Assembly (NCBI GenBank): GCA_002340325.1
Contig: DDLV01000100.1
Span: 1 to 52,402 of the forward strand
From: Glaciecola sp. UBA2563
GTDB lineage: Bacteria; Pseudomonadota; Gammaproteobacteria; Enterobacterales; Alteromonadaceae
Reading direction: 5' to 3'
Length of the DNA: 52,402 nt
Within the stretch, counting starts at the first letter, position 1; the number at the start of each line of letters is the position of its first letter. The notes under the pieces were generated by a model. It did no database searches. It saw only the letters and a list, made by a program, of their open reading frames with translations, and was not told the origin of the DNA. Made by a program: the position numbers and the translations under genes. Positions 16,587 to 24,998 of this stretch are shown one piece after another.

Positions 16587-17996
16587 TTATGAATTTTCCC
16601 TATTTTCTATGAATTTAATGGCTCTGCCAATTCTGTCCAAAACCGCTTTTTGGTCAATTAACGCTAGCGTCAAATCAAGTGATGGTGAATTACCCGCACC
16701 AGTTACCGCTACTCTTAACGGCATGCCCACTTTACCCATACCGACTTGCAACGTTTCCGCTGTTTGATTAATCGCATTTTGAATATTCTGAGCAGTCCAA
16801 TCATCGATTGAAGCCAGTTTCTCAGACACCGTAATCAGTGCATCTTTGGCAACGGGTCTAAGATGCTTTTTGGCTGCTTTCGCATCAAAATCATCATACT
16901 CTTTGTAAAAATATTGACTAATTGATGCCAGGTCTTTTAATGTTTCTACACGTTCAGCCTGAATGCTAACTACGTCTTCCAAAGCGGGACCTTGGGATGT
17001 ATCCAACCCCAGTTGCTCAAAATGCCAGCGAGCATGAGTCGCAACGTCAGAAGGTGAAAGTGACTTGATGTAGTGTTGATTCAACCAAATAAGTTTAGAT
17101 GTATTAAATGCGCTTGCTGCTTTGTTTATTCCTTCAAGAGAAAACAGAGAAATCATTTCGTCTAATGAAAAAACCTCTTGATCACCGTGAGACCACCCTA
17201 GCCTAACCAGATAATTCAGTACAGCTTGAGGTAAGTAGCCATCATCTCGATATTGCATCACGCTCACTGCACCATGTCGCTTGGAGAGTTTTTTGCCGTC
17301 GTCGCCTAGTATCATGCTCACGTGTGCAAACTCTGGTACCGGTGCGCCAAGTGCTTTAAATATATTTATTTGTCTGGGCGTATTATTAATGTGGTCTTCC
17401 CCCCGTACCACGTGCGTTATCCCCATCTCCCAGTCATCGATGACAACACAAAAATTGTATGTAGGGCTGCCGTCACTGCGGCGAATAACCAGGTCATCTA
17501 ATTCAGCATTATTGATGCGTATCTCACCTCTCACACTATCGTTAAAAACCACATCACCTTCTAATGGGTTTTTAAACCTTATTGCATAAGGTTCGTCTTC
17601 TGGATAGTCAGTGCGATCTCTCCACGTACCAGGATACCTTGGCTTCTCACCCTTTGCCTCTTGCTCTGCCCGAATAACATCAAGTTCTTCTTTACTCATG
17701 TAGCAACGGTAAGCATGGCCGTTTGAGATAAGTTGTTCTATGTATTGATTATATCGATCAAAGCGTTCGGTTTGGTAATATGGTCCTTTATCGATAGATA
17801 AGCCCAACCACTGCATACCATCTAATATTGCCTGTTTTGCATCATCGGTAGAGCGCTCAAGATCGGTATCTTCGATTCGCAAAACAAACTCGCCCTGATT
17901 TCTCTTCGCATACAGCCATGAATAAAGCGCAGTTCGCGCACCACCAACGTGAAGATACCCTGTGGGGCTTGGAGCAAAACGAGTGACAACAGACAT
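16587..17996 (-). CDS. gltX: Glutamyl-tRNA synthetase
   Basis: This class I synthetase charges tRNA-Glu. The 469-residue protein begins VVTRFAPSPTGYLHVGGA, with the HIGH-type signature as HVGG, followed by FVLRIEDTDLERS. The KMSKS-equivalent is KKLSKRHG near residue 240, inside DDGKKLSKRHGAVSV. The length matches E. coli GltX (471). It is immediately upstream, in the same direction, of the two tRNA-Glu genes it serves. The start ATG (at 17996) is the natural family start. A weak -10 (TAGAAT at 18028-18033, minus strand) with a GC-rich discriminator precedes it. Confidence 0.97.
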   Translation of the reverse strand: MSVVTRFAPSPTGYLHVGGARTALYSWLYAKRNQGEFVLRIEDTDLERSTDDAKQAILDGMQWLGLSIDKGPYYQTERFDRYNQYIEQLISNGHAYRCYMSKEELDVIRAEQEAKGEKPRYPGTWRDRTDYPEDEPYAIRFKNPLEGDVVFNDSVRGEIRINNAELDDLVIRRSDGSPTYNFCVVIDDWEMGITHVVRGEDHINNTPRQINIFKALGAPVPEFAHVSMILGDDGKKLSKRHGAVSVMQYRDDGYLPQAVLNYLVRLGWSHGDQEVFSLDEMISLFSLEGINKAASAFNTSKLIWLNQHYIKSLSPSDVATHARWHFEQLGLDTSQGPALEDVVSIQAERVETLKDLASISQYFYKEYDDFDAKAAKKHLRPVAKDALITVSEKLASIDDWTAQNIQNAINQTAETLQVGMGKVGMPLRVAVTGAGNSPSLDLTLALIDQKAVLDRIGRAIKFIENRENS

Positions 17997-18099
17997 TACA
18001 ATAACCAGCTAAAATAATAATGCGCGGATTCTACATGGTTTATTTGTAGACCTAAAGGATTTGTACAACTAAAGAATTTGCATTGATAATGTGTGTTGA

Positions 18100-19668
18100 T
18101 TAATTTGAAACGACAACCATATCTTTGCCGCTATTTTTGGCATGATAAAGCGCTTTATCAGCCCTATTTAAGAGAGAAGTTCTAGTATCTCTTGGTGACA
18201 TCTCAGCGACGCCAATGCTTGCTTTTATATGTAACTTTGGGCTCTTGAGTAATTTGCGAATGTCTTCTGCAATCGAATCCGCTTGACTTGCTCTGCAATC
18301 AGGGCATACGAGGATAAATTCATCGCCACCAAATCGTCCAAGAAAATCAGTATCTCTAACACGATTGCTGATTCGTTTAGCTACCCACTTGATTACCTTG
18401 TCGCCAAACTGATGACCATATCTGTCGTTAATCCCTTTAAACCCATCTATATCGATAAATACGACCGATAGAGCAGTATTGTGTCTTTTTGCGCGCTCTA
18501 TTTCGGATGAAAGCTGATTTAAAATACCGATCTTGTTAGTAAGATTGGTAAACGTATCTTTTTGCGTTTTGTCTTCAATGGATAAAAGCTGTGTTTGATC
18601 TACAAAAGTGATGACGGCTCTATATGTGCGCAACGTGTGAATCACGATAATACTCAGTTTGTAATGGAGTTTTTCATTGTTTTCGGTGTTAACCGTAATT
18701 TCATGTTCAATCCTGTCATTGTTCGCAGATACTTTCGTGTTCGTTTTGATATTTTTCGATGTAACGTTTCTCTTATTGGTTTTATTTTGGTGGCCCGACA
18801 ACTTCTTTTTTATTTCTTCCCATTGAAAACCAAAAACATCGCGTGCGTGTGTGCTATTTCTTTCGACCTCATGGGCTGCGAACAATTTCGACGCCTTATC
18901 ATTAAATTGAATAATTTTACCGTCTTTGTTTAACGTAATGATTGGATGTTCAGATTGTCGATAGAGCGCACGAAGGTGATACTGAGATAGAGTGTATGCA
19001 TAGATAAGGTAGATAAGGGTAAACGCACATGAAAACATAAAAAAGATAAGCACTAACGACGCTATGCTTAGCCGTTCTTTTTGAAGCCGAGCCAGAGCCA
19101 CGGATTGCGAGCCTTGATAGGCGTTCTCATTGATTAACGACACTTCAATCTTTTCCAGTGTTTGCATCATGCTACTGCTGAATATTGCTTCTTTTTCAAC
19201 CACTAGCATATCTTGCTCAATGACATCGATGTAATCTTGGTAAATAACTTCGATCAACGAAAGATGACTTCTAAGTTCATCTGTTAGGGCACCGATACCA
19301 CTTTCAAAATCTTCTGTTAGATACCTCATTTGATTGTTCTCAATTTGAGCGACGAAGCCATCAACACGACTGGAATACGCGAGGTAGAACTTGTAATTCT
19401 CCACTCCATTGTAATTGGTAGCATTTAAAATTCGGAGCTGGCTTGCATTAACATATGATTCGAGACTTGCCAGATGTTTGATTGACTCAGTGGAAGCCAG
19501 GAAGCTCTGCGATAATTTTTCTGACAAAATTGCTCTGTTATGAAGAAAATACGTCAAATAGCTTAAAAACATCAATATTAATACTAATACGATGGTGCTG
19601 AATCGAAGAGCCCTTTTGTTCTTAAATATTTTCAGGTCCATTTGACGTTCAACCAGATCGGCGTTCAA
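18100..19668 (-). CDS. Membrane diguanylate cyclase (PAS-GGDEF)
   Basis: This 522-residue protein is predicted to make cyclic di-GMP. TM1 spans about 22-42 and TM2 about 202-225, enclosing a periplasmic helical sensor region of some 155 residues. A PAS-like segment follows (about 232-355, from SEHPIITLNKDGKIIQFND). The GGDEF domain covers about 370-520 with an intact GGDEF active site at 447-451. The inhibitory I-site RDTD lies at 438-441, exactly five residues before it, so product inhibition is expected. The signal sensed is unknown. It is a single gene after a long AT-rich gap. Confidence 0.92.
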   Translation of the reverse strand: MNADLVERQMDLKIFKNKRALRFSTIVLVLILMFLSYLTYFLHNRAILSEKLSQSFLASTESIKHLASLESYVNASQLRILNATNYNGVENYKFYLAYSSRVDGFVAQIENNQMRYLTEDFESGIGALTDELRSHLSLIEVIYQDYIDVIEQDMLVVEKEAIFSSSMMQTLEKIEVSLINENAYQGSQSVALARLQKERLSIASLVLIFFMFSCAFTLIYLIYAYTLSQYHLRALYRQSEHPIITLNKDGKIIQFNDKASKLFAAHEVERNSTHARDVFGFQWEEIKKKLSGHQNKTNKRNVTSKNIKTNTKVSANNDRIEHEITVNTENNEKLHYKLSIIVIHTLRTYRAVITFVDQTQLLSIEDKTQKDTFTNLTNKIGILNQLSSEIERAKRHNTALSVVFIDIDGFKGINDRYGHQFGDKVIKWVAKRISNRVRDTDFLGRFGGDEFILVCPDCRASQADSIAEDIRKLLKSPKLHIKASIGVAEMSPRDTRTSLLNRADKALYHAKNSGKDMVVVSN

Positions 19669-20482
19669 GTATATTTAGACCCAATAAAACTGCAACAGAA
19701 AACGTCTTGCACGAATTAATTTAGATATCATAAGGCCTCCAGTAAGATTGCGCGCTAAAAAACTAATTTTCCCGTGGGTAAATAATTGTTTTTATGTATT
19801 AATTTTAATTACAGAATGTAGCCGTTGAGGTGCGAAATATCCACTTTTATTCTTATAAATCAGCTCGAAAATGACCGCATTTGGTATCTAAAAACAAACT
19901 CAATTGCGCAAGCTACTTATGAAATTTAAAGTTGAAGCTTTAGTCTAATTAATTTATCCCATTGTAAAATCAAAATAGACGTAAAAACACATAATTTGTC
20001 GATAAATTACGAGAAATGGGTCATATCATCCTAATATTGACATACTATAAAACTGCGAGGATTACAGTTATCGGATCAACAATCGCAGCAGAAAAGCTAC
20101 AATTATTAACCTTTAGTCTAATTATTATGCTGAAGAATGTGAAACCCTAGTTTTACTTCTTCCTCTCATGTCAATATTAACTAGGAGCGCTATATTAGTT
20201 AATTAGACATAAAACAAAAAAGATTCACGCGATATATGTTGCCGAATTAGATCAGGCTTTATATTTTTCCTGCTTATTTAAGATGCCTTATTCTGGCGGG
20301 TTACAGACAAAATTTGATAATTCCTTAACCTCCTGTGAAGTTAAATCTGTGTTATTTTAAATTCAATATTTCCGCGCATAACACTAAAAGAACCCGAGAA
20401 ATCATGATGTTATTGCAACACATACGTAATAATTTATATTTTTTTATCCGAACTGGCCGATTTTTAATAAATTAATTTGGCA
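19669..20482. other. 814-base AT-rich intergenic region
   Basis: I find no supportable gene here between the minus-strand diguanylate cyclase start and the lldD end. It holds a direct repeat of the 14-mer CTTTAGTCTAATTA (19938-19951 and 20111-20124) and a near inverted copy TAATTAGAC at 20200-20208. These might be regulatory sites for the upstream part of the cyclase gene. The rest shows nothing I recognise. Confidence 0.5.
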
Positions 20483-21619
20483 TTAAGAACTCAGCAGCGT
20501 TTTTTCATCAATGTCCTCAATCGAGCGAGCGCCTGTTAATGTCATCGCCACATTTATCTCTTTAGCGTAAATATCCAATAAATTTTCAACACCATTTTGG
20601 CCACCTGCTGCCAACGCATAAATATATGATCGTCCTATCATCGCGCAATCGGCACCCAGGGCAAGCGCTCGCACAACATCTAGTCCATTGCGAATACCTG
20701 AATCCATTAGTATTTTTATCTCTCCCTTTACTGCATCAGCAATTTTTGGAAGTGCGGATGCCGTTGACATGACGCCATCTAACTGTCTCCCTCCGTGATT
20801 TGAAACCACTATGCCATCGGCACCAAATCGCACAGCTTCTTTTGCATCCTCTTCATCCAGTATGCCCTTTATGACAATTGGTCCTTCCCAAAAATCGCGG
20901 ATCCAGTCTAGATCATTCCATGATATAGACGGGTCAAAATTGTTTCCCAGCCAACCAATGTAGTCTTCTAAACTTATTGGTGCTCCTAGATATTTCGAAA
21001 CATTGCCGAGGTCGTGAGGTTTACCCAGTATACCTACATCAATTGCCCAGCGAGGATGCATAGTTGCTTGAATAATCCGCCTGTAAGCAGCATAAGCGCC
21101 ACTCATTCCAGAATGCACATCGCGATATCTCGCGCCAGGTACAGGCATATCCACTGTAAACACCAACGTTTGTACGCCGGATGTTTTTGCACGTTCCAAC
21201 ACGTTTTTCATAAATCCGCGATCCTTTAACACGTATAGCTGGAACCACATAGGTTGAGTCAATGCTGGCATCACCTCTTCAATCGGGCACACCGATACCG
21301 TTGACATAGTAAATGGTATTCCTTTATTTTCAGCTGCAACTGCCGCTTGAACCTCACCTCTCCTCGCATACATTCCAGTTAACCCAACAGGTGCTAGTAC
21401 CATAGGCATTGATAGCGTTTGCCCAAACAGTTCAGTCGTCATATCTAACTCAGACATGTTTTTTAAAACGCGTTGGCGTAGCGCAACTCCTTCCAAATCA
21501 GAAGAATTACGGCGTAACGATTTTTCTGTATAAGAGCCACCATCGATGTAGTGAAATAGGAAAGGCGGGAGTATAGATTTTGCCGCTTTTCGATAATCGG
21601 AAGGGGAAGATATTCGCAT
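20483..21619 (-). CDS. lldD: L-lactate dehydrogenase, FMN-dependent (quinone-linked)
   Basis: This peripheral membrane flavoenzyme oxidises L-lactate to pyruvate. The 378-residue protein follows E. coli LldD closely: ILPPFLFHYIDGGSY, LSMPMVLAPVGLTGMYARRGE, FTMSTVSVCPIEEV, MWFQLYVLKDRGFM, FTVDMPVPGARYRD, GWLGNNFDPSISWNDL, FMN-site IVIKGILDEEDA, and catalytic His275 in VVSNHGGRQLDGV. It lacks the last 20 or so residues of the E. coli protein. A strong GGAGG lies a few bases upstream of the ATG. No lldP or lldR is adjacent, so it stands alone here. Confidence 0.93.
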   Translation of the reverse strand: MRISSPSDYRKAAKSILPPFLFHYIDGGSYTEKSLRRNSSDLEGVALRQRVLKNMSELDMTTELFGQTLSMPMVLAPVGLTGMYARRGEVQAAVAAENKGIPFTMSTVSVCPIEEVMPALTQPMWFQLYVLKDRGFMKNVLERAKTSGVQTLVFTVDMPVPGARYRDVHSGMSGAYAAYRRIIQATMHPRWAIDVGILGKPHDLGNVSKYLGAPISLEDYIGWLGNNFDPSISWNDLDWIRDFWEGPIVIKGILDEEDAKEAVRFGADGIVVSNHGGRQLDGVMSTASALPKIADAVKGEIKILMDSGIRNGLDVVRALALGADCAMIGRSYIYALAAGGQNGVENLLDIYAKEINVAMTLTGARSIEDIDEKTLLSS

Positions 21620-21890
21620 TAAACCTCCTATAACATACTTTAAACGGCCAGCTTATCAGCAACAGTTTTCGTCCTGATACACGTGGATATCGATGTGACT
21701 ACTAAAGCCTTATTACTTTATGTGAAGATACTTTTTAACTGGCCAGTTTGATACTAGCCCTTAGTGGAATAAATTTTAGTTTTTTAAATGTTTGTGCATT
21801 CAAAGATGAAATGAACAGCATTACCTTATAGTTGTGATTAAATGGACGGCGAAAAAACTCTGAGATAAACAGATTTTGCAAAATAAGTGG
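21620..21890. promoter_or_regulatory. lldD upstream region with GGCC-centred palindrome
   Basis: The region between lldD and the tRNA-Val promoter has no gene. AACTGGCCAGTT (21737-21748) is a perfect 12-bp palindrome. AAACGGCCAGCTT (21642-21654), about 25 bases before the lldD start, is a degenerate relative. The pair could be operators of a GntR/LldR-type regulator, which is inference from resemblance. Confidence 0.35.
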
Positions 21891-21918
21891 TTGACACAAT
21901 TCATCTCAAATCTATAAT
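21891..21918 (+). promoter_or_regulatory. Sigma-70 promoter of tRNA-Val genes
   Basis: A consensus TTGACA (21891-21896), a 16-base spacer and a consensus TATAAT (21913-21918) are followed by a GC-rich discriminator. The first tRNA starts 28 bases downstream of the -10. Confidence 0.88.
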
Positions 21919-21945
21919 ACGCGTCCACTTGTTAAAGACAAATAT

Positions 21946-22021
21946 GGACGCATAGCTCAGTTGGGAGAGCACCGCCCTTACAAGGCGGGGGTCGCAAGTT
22001 CAAGCCTTGCTGCGTCCACCA
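21946..22021 (+). tRNA. tRNA-Val (TAC)
   Basis: This 76-base gene has acceptor GGACGCA/TGCGTCC, anticodon loop CTTACAA (anticodon TAC), T-arm with GTTCAAGCC and encoded CCA. The T-loop reads TTCAAGC and not the commoner TTCGATC form. Confidence 0.95.
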
Positions 22022-22050
22022 CTCTTTTTTCAAGTGTATTCAATTCTTTA

Positions 22051-22126
22051 GGACGCATAGCTCAGTTGGGAGAGCACCGCCCTTACAAGGCGGGGGTCGC
22101 AAGTTCAAGCCTTGCTGCGTCCACCA
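22051..22126 (+). tRNA. tRNA-Val (TAC), second identical copy
   Basis: This 76-base copy is identical to 21946-22021, separated by 29 bases and presumably on the same transcript. No strong terminator is visible after it. Confidence 0.95.
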
Positions 22127-22322
22127 TCTCTGCAAATCCGTATTCCATTATCACAAAGAGCATTGGGCATAACGCTGATTTATTACCGCTCGTCTTATAA
22201 GATAAAATCAAACTAAAACTTAATAACTCGAGTAAAACTTCATACTTATAATGTTCTAATCTCGCTAAAAAAATGGTTATCCACCTATTAATGCTTTATC
22301 CGGGCTTGTGAGCTTCCTAGCA

Positions 22323-22676
22323 ATGATTAATCTACACCGTTCCTATAAAACAATAATCAACTGTTTCCTTATTTTGCCTTTCATCATGTTCTTATCCGGT
22401 TGTGAACAAAGAATGAGTAATGTGGTAGGTTATGACAAGACTTTAGATACGCCGGTAAAGGAGAGTTGTTTTAATAGCGTATTTGATGAATTTCAAGAAA
22501 CAACGCGATACAACATATCACTACCGACCATTGTTCAAGCAAATGGTGAGTTAAGGTATTATGAGATACGAATTGATGGGTCCCAATTTAACGAGAATAC
22601 ATCAACCTTCGCATCAATCGCCCATTCATTATCCGTAGATTTTTCAAACGAATTAACGAATTTGTGCAACGTTTAA
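22323..22676 (+). CDS. Small putative lipoprotein, unknown function
   Basis: From ATG 22323 this is a 117-residue protein with a basic-hydrophobic start and a lipobox-like FLSGC. The lipid-accepting Cys is near residue 27, so it is probably an envelope lipoprotein. A GTG at 22308 would add five residues. I do not recognise the mature part, which contains two further Cys and no known motif. No clear ribosome site is seen before either start. It precedes the DUF900 hydrolase by 92 bases on the same strand, with no evidence of a shared role. Confidence 0.55.
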   Translation: MINLHRSYKTIINCFLILPFIMFLSGCEQRMSNVVGYDKTLDTPVKESCFNSVFDEFQETTRYNISLPTIVQANGELRYYEIRIDGSQFNENTSTFASIAHSLSVDFSNELTNLCNV

Positions 22677-22768
22677 AGAGGCATAGCTTGCAGACGGTTG
22701 ATGATAACGTCTATGTTTTTGGGTAGGATTTGACTTATACACGCACCCTAACCCTCTGGAGACACATC

Positions 22769-24181
22769 ATGATTGAGCCGGTATTAACCGTAAATGCAAC
22801 ATCCATCATTGACGAGTTACTCGATGTTCTCAATGAGCACAATTGGTTATTGTTTATCGCCATTAAATTAGAAAAAGATGACGCGAACCAATGGTATGCG
22901 TTTGAAGTTGATACTGTGCGCTGGTTAGCTAAAGATGCAGAACCTGGCAAAACTGTAGCTGAGACACTAGAGCTTGAGCAAGCTATTCCCACTCCTGCTT
23001 ACCATGTGCATCAAGACAAAGTTTCAAGCAATGATTATTATTTATTGATTGAAGGTGACGAAGCGATCGCAGTAAATAAACCTGCAAACGTTTTAGAAAC
23101 CGTAAGCCATTGTTCTGGCGTTCGCGGTGGGATTGATGCTGACACTAATCCCGCGATTCCTCATCCTCAACAAGATACATCATCACAGTCTGAGACAAAG
23201 CCTGTTGATTCACGCATTGTGCCTGTGTATTTTGCTACCGATAGAAACCTCAATAAAGCATCAGGCCCGACGCAACGGTTTGGAGGAGAAAGAGATAAAT
23301 TACGCTACGGTTTGGCGGAGGTCCGCATTCCTGAAAACCACCAGCGCGGCAATCTTGAATCGCCCAAATGGTGGAAACTAGAACGCAAAGAAAACCCAAA
23401 ACGCCATGTCACCATGATGGACTTGGAGCTGCTAGATTGGAATGGATTTCAAGAGAGATTTGAAAAGCGTCAGGCTGAACTGCACAGCAAGGATGTCTTT
23501 CTGTTTGTCCACGGTTACAATGTCAGTTTTGATGCGGCAATGAAACGCACAGCCCAAATCTGTTGGGATTTGCGATTTCCGGGCACCTGTATGGCTTATT
23601 CTTGGCCATCAACAGCTAATCTACTTGGATATACGCGCGATGAAGCTGCCGTTCACTGGTCAGAACACAATTTCAAATCATTTTTACTTAATATTGGCAA
23701 TTCACCTTCGGTAAGAAAAGTGCATATAATGGCCCACAGTATGGGGAATCGTCTGGTTACCGAAGTGCTCTCACAACTGTCTGAAGAAGTCTCACCATTT
23801 TTGGGTCAGGTAATTCTTGCCGCACCCGATGTGGACGAGGGTGTATTTACCAATATCGCTGAACATATTTCTGATTTGGCTGCTCAGGTAACTTTATATG
23901 CATCATCTAACGATTTAGCATTGCGGCTATCGAAGTTTGTCCACGGATATAGACGCGCAGGCGACTCTTCGCCTCAGCCTGTTGTTATTGATCCCGTTGT
24001 CAGCATAGACGCATCTCGCGTATCAACAGACTTACTTGGCCACAGTTATATCGGCGACGACACGTCAATACTATCTGATGTGTACTGGCTTTTAAAAGAT
24101 GGACGACAACCACAATCAAGAGATTTTTACCTTAGTCAAACGGTAGGGCAAAACGGTCAATATTGGGTTTTTAATCCGTAA
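22769..24181 (+). CDS. Alpha/beta hydrolase of the DUF900 type
   Basis: From ATG 22769 (TGGAGA seven bases upstream) this is a 470-residue protein. A TTG 13 codons upstream is open but has no better site. The C-terminal two thirds form an alpha/beta hydrolase: VPVYFATDRNL, oxyanion-region LFVHGYNVSF, nucleophile Ser324 in MAHSMGNRL, acid-region ILAAPDVDEG and a late His in LLGHSYIG. The N-terminal 150 residues are not recognised and are followed by a polar linker. No signal peptide is seen, so it is presumably cytoplasmic. The substrate is unknown; the family is loosely called esterase/lipase. It is convergent with the next gene. Confidence 0.8.
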   Translation: MIEPVLTVNATSIIDELLDVLNEHNWLLFIAIKLEKDDANQWYAFEVDTVRWLAKDAEPGKTVAETLELEQAIPTPAYHVHQDKVSSNDYYLLIEGDEAIAVNKPANVLETVSHCSGVRGGIDADTNPAIPHPQQDTSSQSETKPVDSRIVPVYFATDRNLNKASGPTQRFGGERDKLRYGLAEVRIPENHQRGNLESPKWWKLERKENPKRHVTMMDLELLDWNGFQERFEKRQAELHSKDVFLFVHGYNVSFDAAMKRTAQICWDLRFPGTCMAYSWPSTANLLGYTRDEAAVHWSEHNFKSFLLNIGNSPSVRKVHIMAHSMGNRLVTEVLSQLSEEVSPFLGQVILAAPDVDEGVFTNIAEHISDLAAQVTLYASSNDLALRLSKFVHGYRRAGDSSPQPVVIDPVVSIDASRVSTDLLGHSYIGDDTSILSDVYWLLKDGRQPQSRDFYLSQTVGQNGQYWVFNP

Positions 24182-24242
24182 AATTATTGAACCAATTGTT
24201 TGCTCATTAGGAATGATAGCTGTAAACGGATACATGGATTGT

Positions 24243-24950
24243 TTATTGGTCAAAATGCGGGAGGGGATTTTCAGATATTGAGGTCACATCGAAAAGCGCT
24301 TTCATCATTGTGCGTTCCCGTTGGATAATCGGGTCAATAAAATCGTGTACATTTCCTAGTTTAGCAAAAGCATGAAAACCTTGTTCCAGCGTGTGATGCA
24401 GGTTTTCAACGCCTGCTACTTGGGCGGGTTTTCGAGCTAGCTTGAGGATAATTGAGACGCCTCGAATTTTCACAACTTGTGCAAGGCGCAGTCCTAGCTT
24501 CTCGATCAGCAGAATTTGTTCCTCTCGCATTTCTAGATTATTGCACTGCTGATAGGCCTTATAGTAATTGTCTCGATCTACAGGTTTATTCTTAAGCTCC
24601 GCAACCATGCGTAGGTCAAGTGCCAAAGATAGACTGTTGAGACGAAGGGCTTCGTGCAATGCAGCCACTGCCTTGTCAGGTAGAACCTTAACCAGTTTTG
24701 GGACAACGCCGGCTATTTCTATATCTCTGTCGCTAAAGTCTTTCGACCCATATATTTCATCAATAAAAAATTGCATGGCGGGCTTAGACCGTTTTTGGTG
24801 CCAGAAGTCCGCGTGCGACGAGAGCAATCGTTTGGTTTGCCATTCCTGAAGTCCTCTGATCGAATGCTGGAGACTCTGTTGCTTTATCTGAGTGTGCATT
24901 CGTGAAGTATCATCGAGCAATTCTACAATTTTATCTTGTTCCATCGACAT
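24243..24950 (-). CDS. Hypothetical protein, FFLEELY-motif type
   Basis: This is a 235-residue, mostly helical soluble protein with no signal peptide. It contains FFIDEIYGSKDFSDRDIEI near residue 61, which resembles the motif of proteins annotated FFLEELY-motif protein in gammaproteobacteria. That link is from memory and the match is a variant. No enzyme motif is visible. It starts 48 bases after the HMG-CoA reductase stop on the same strand, so the two are probably co-transcribed. That is the only functional hint. Confidence 0.65.
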   Translation of the reverse strand: MSMEQDKIVELLDDTSRMHTQIKQQSLQHSIRGLQEWQTKRLLSSHADFWHQKRSKPAMQFFIDEIYGSKDFSDRDIEIAGVVPKLVKVLPDKAVAALHEALRLNSLSLALDLRMVAELKNKPVDRDNYYKAYQQCNNLEMREEQILLIEKLGLRLAQVVKIRGVSIILKLARKPAQVAGVENLHHTLEQGFHAFAKLGNVHDFIDPIIQRERTMMKALFDVTSISENPLPHFDQ

Positions 24951-24998
24951 AATTTTGAATGCTCCGATATTAAACGCTTCTAAGTAGCGGCACTTCCC

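Noticed and set aside
20405..20476. A 23-codon plus-strand frame near the end of the 814-base gap
   Set aside because: No clear ribosome site, no known motif, and very AT-rich sequence where such frames arise by chance.
21961..22200. A 79-codon frame covering both tRNA-Val genes
   Set aside because: It is formed by two identical tRNA genes read in one frame and is not a protein gene.
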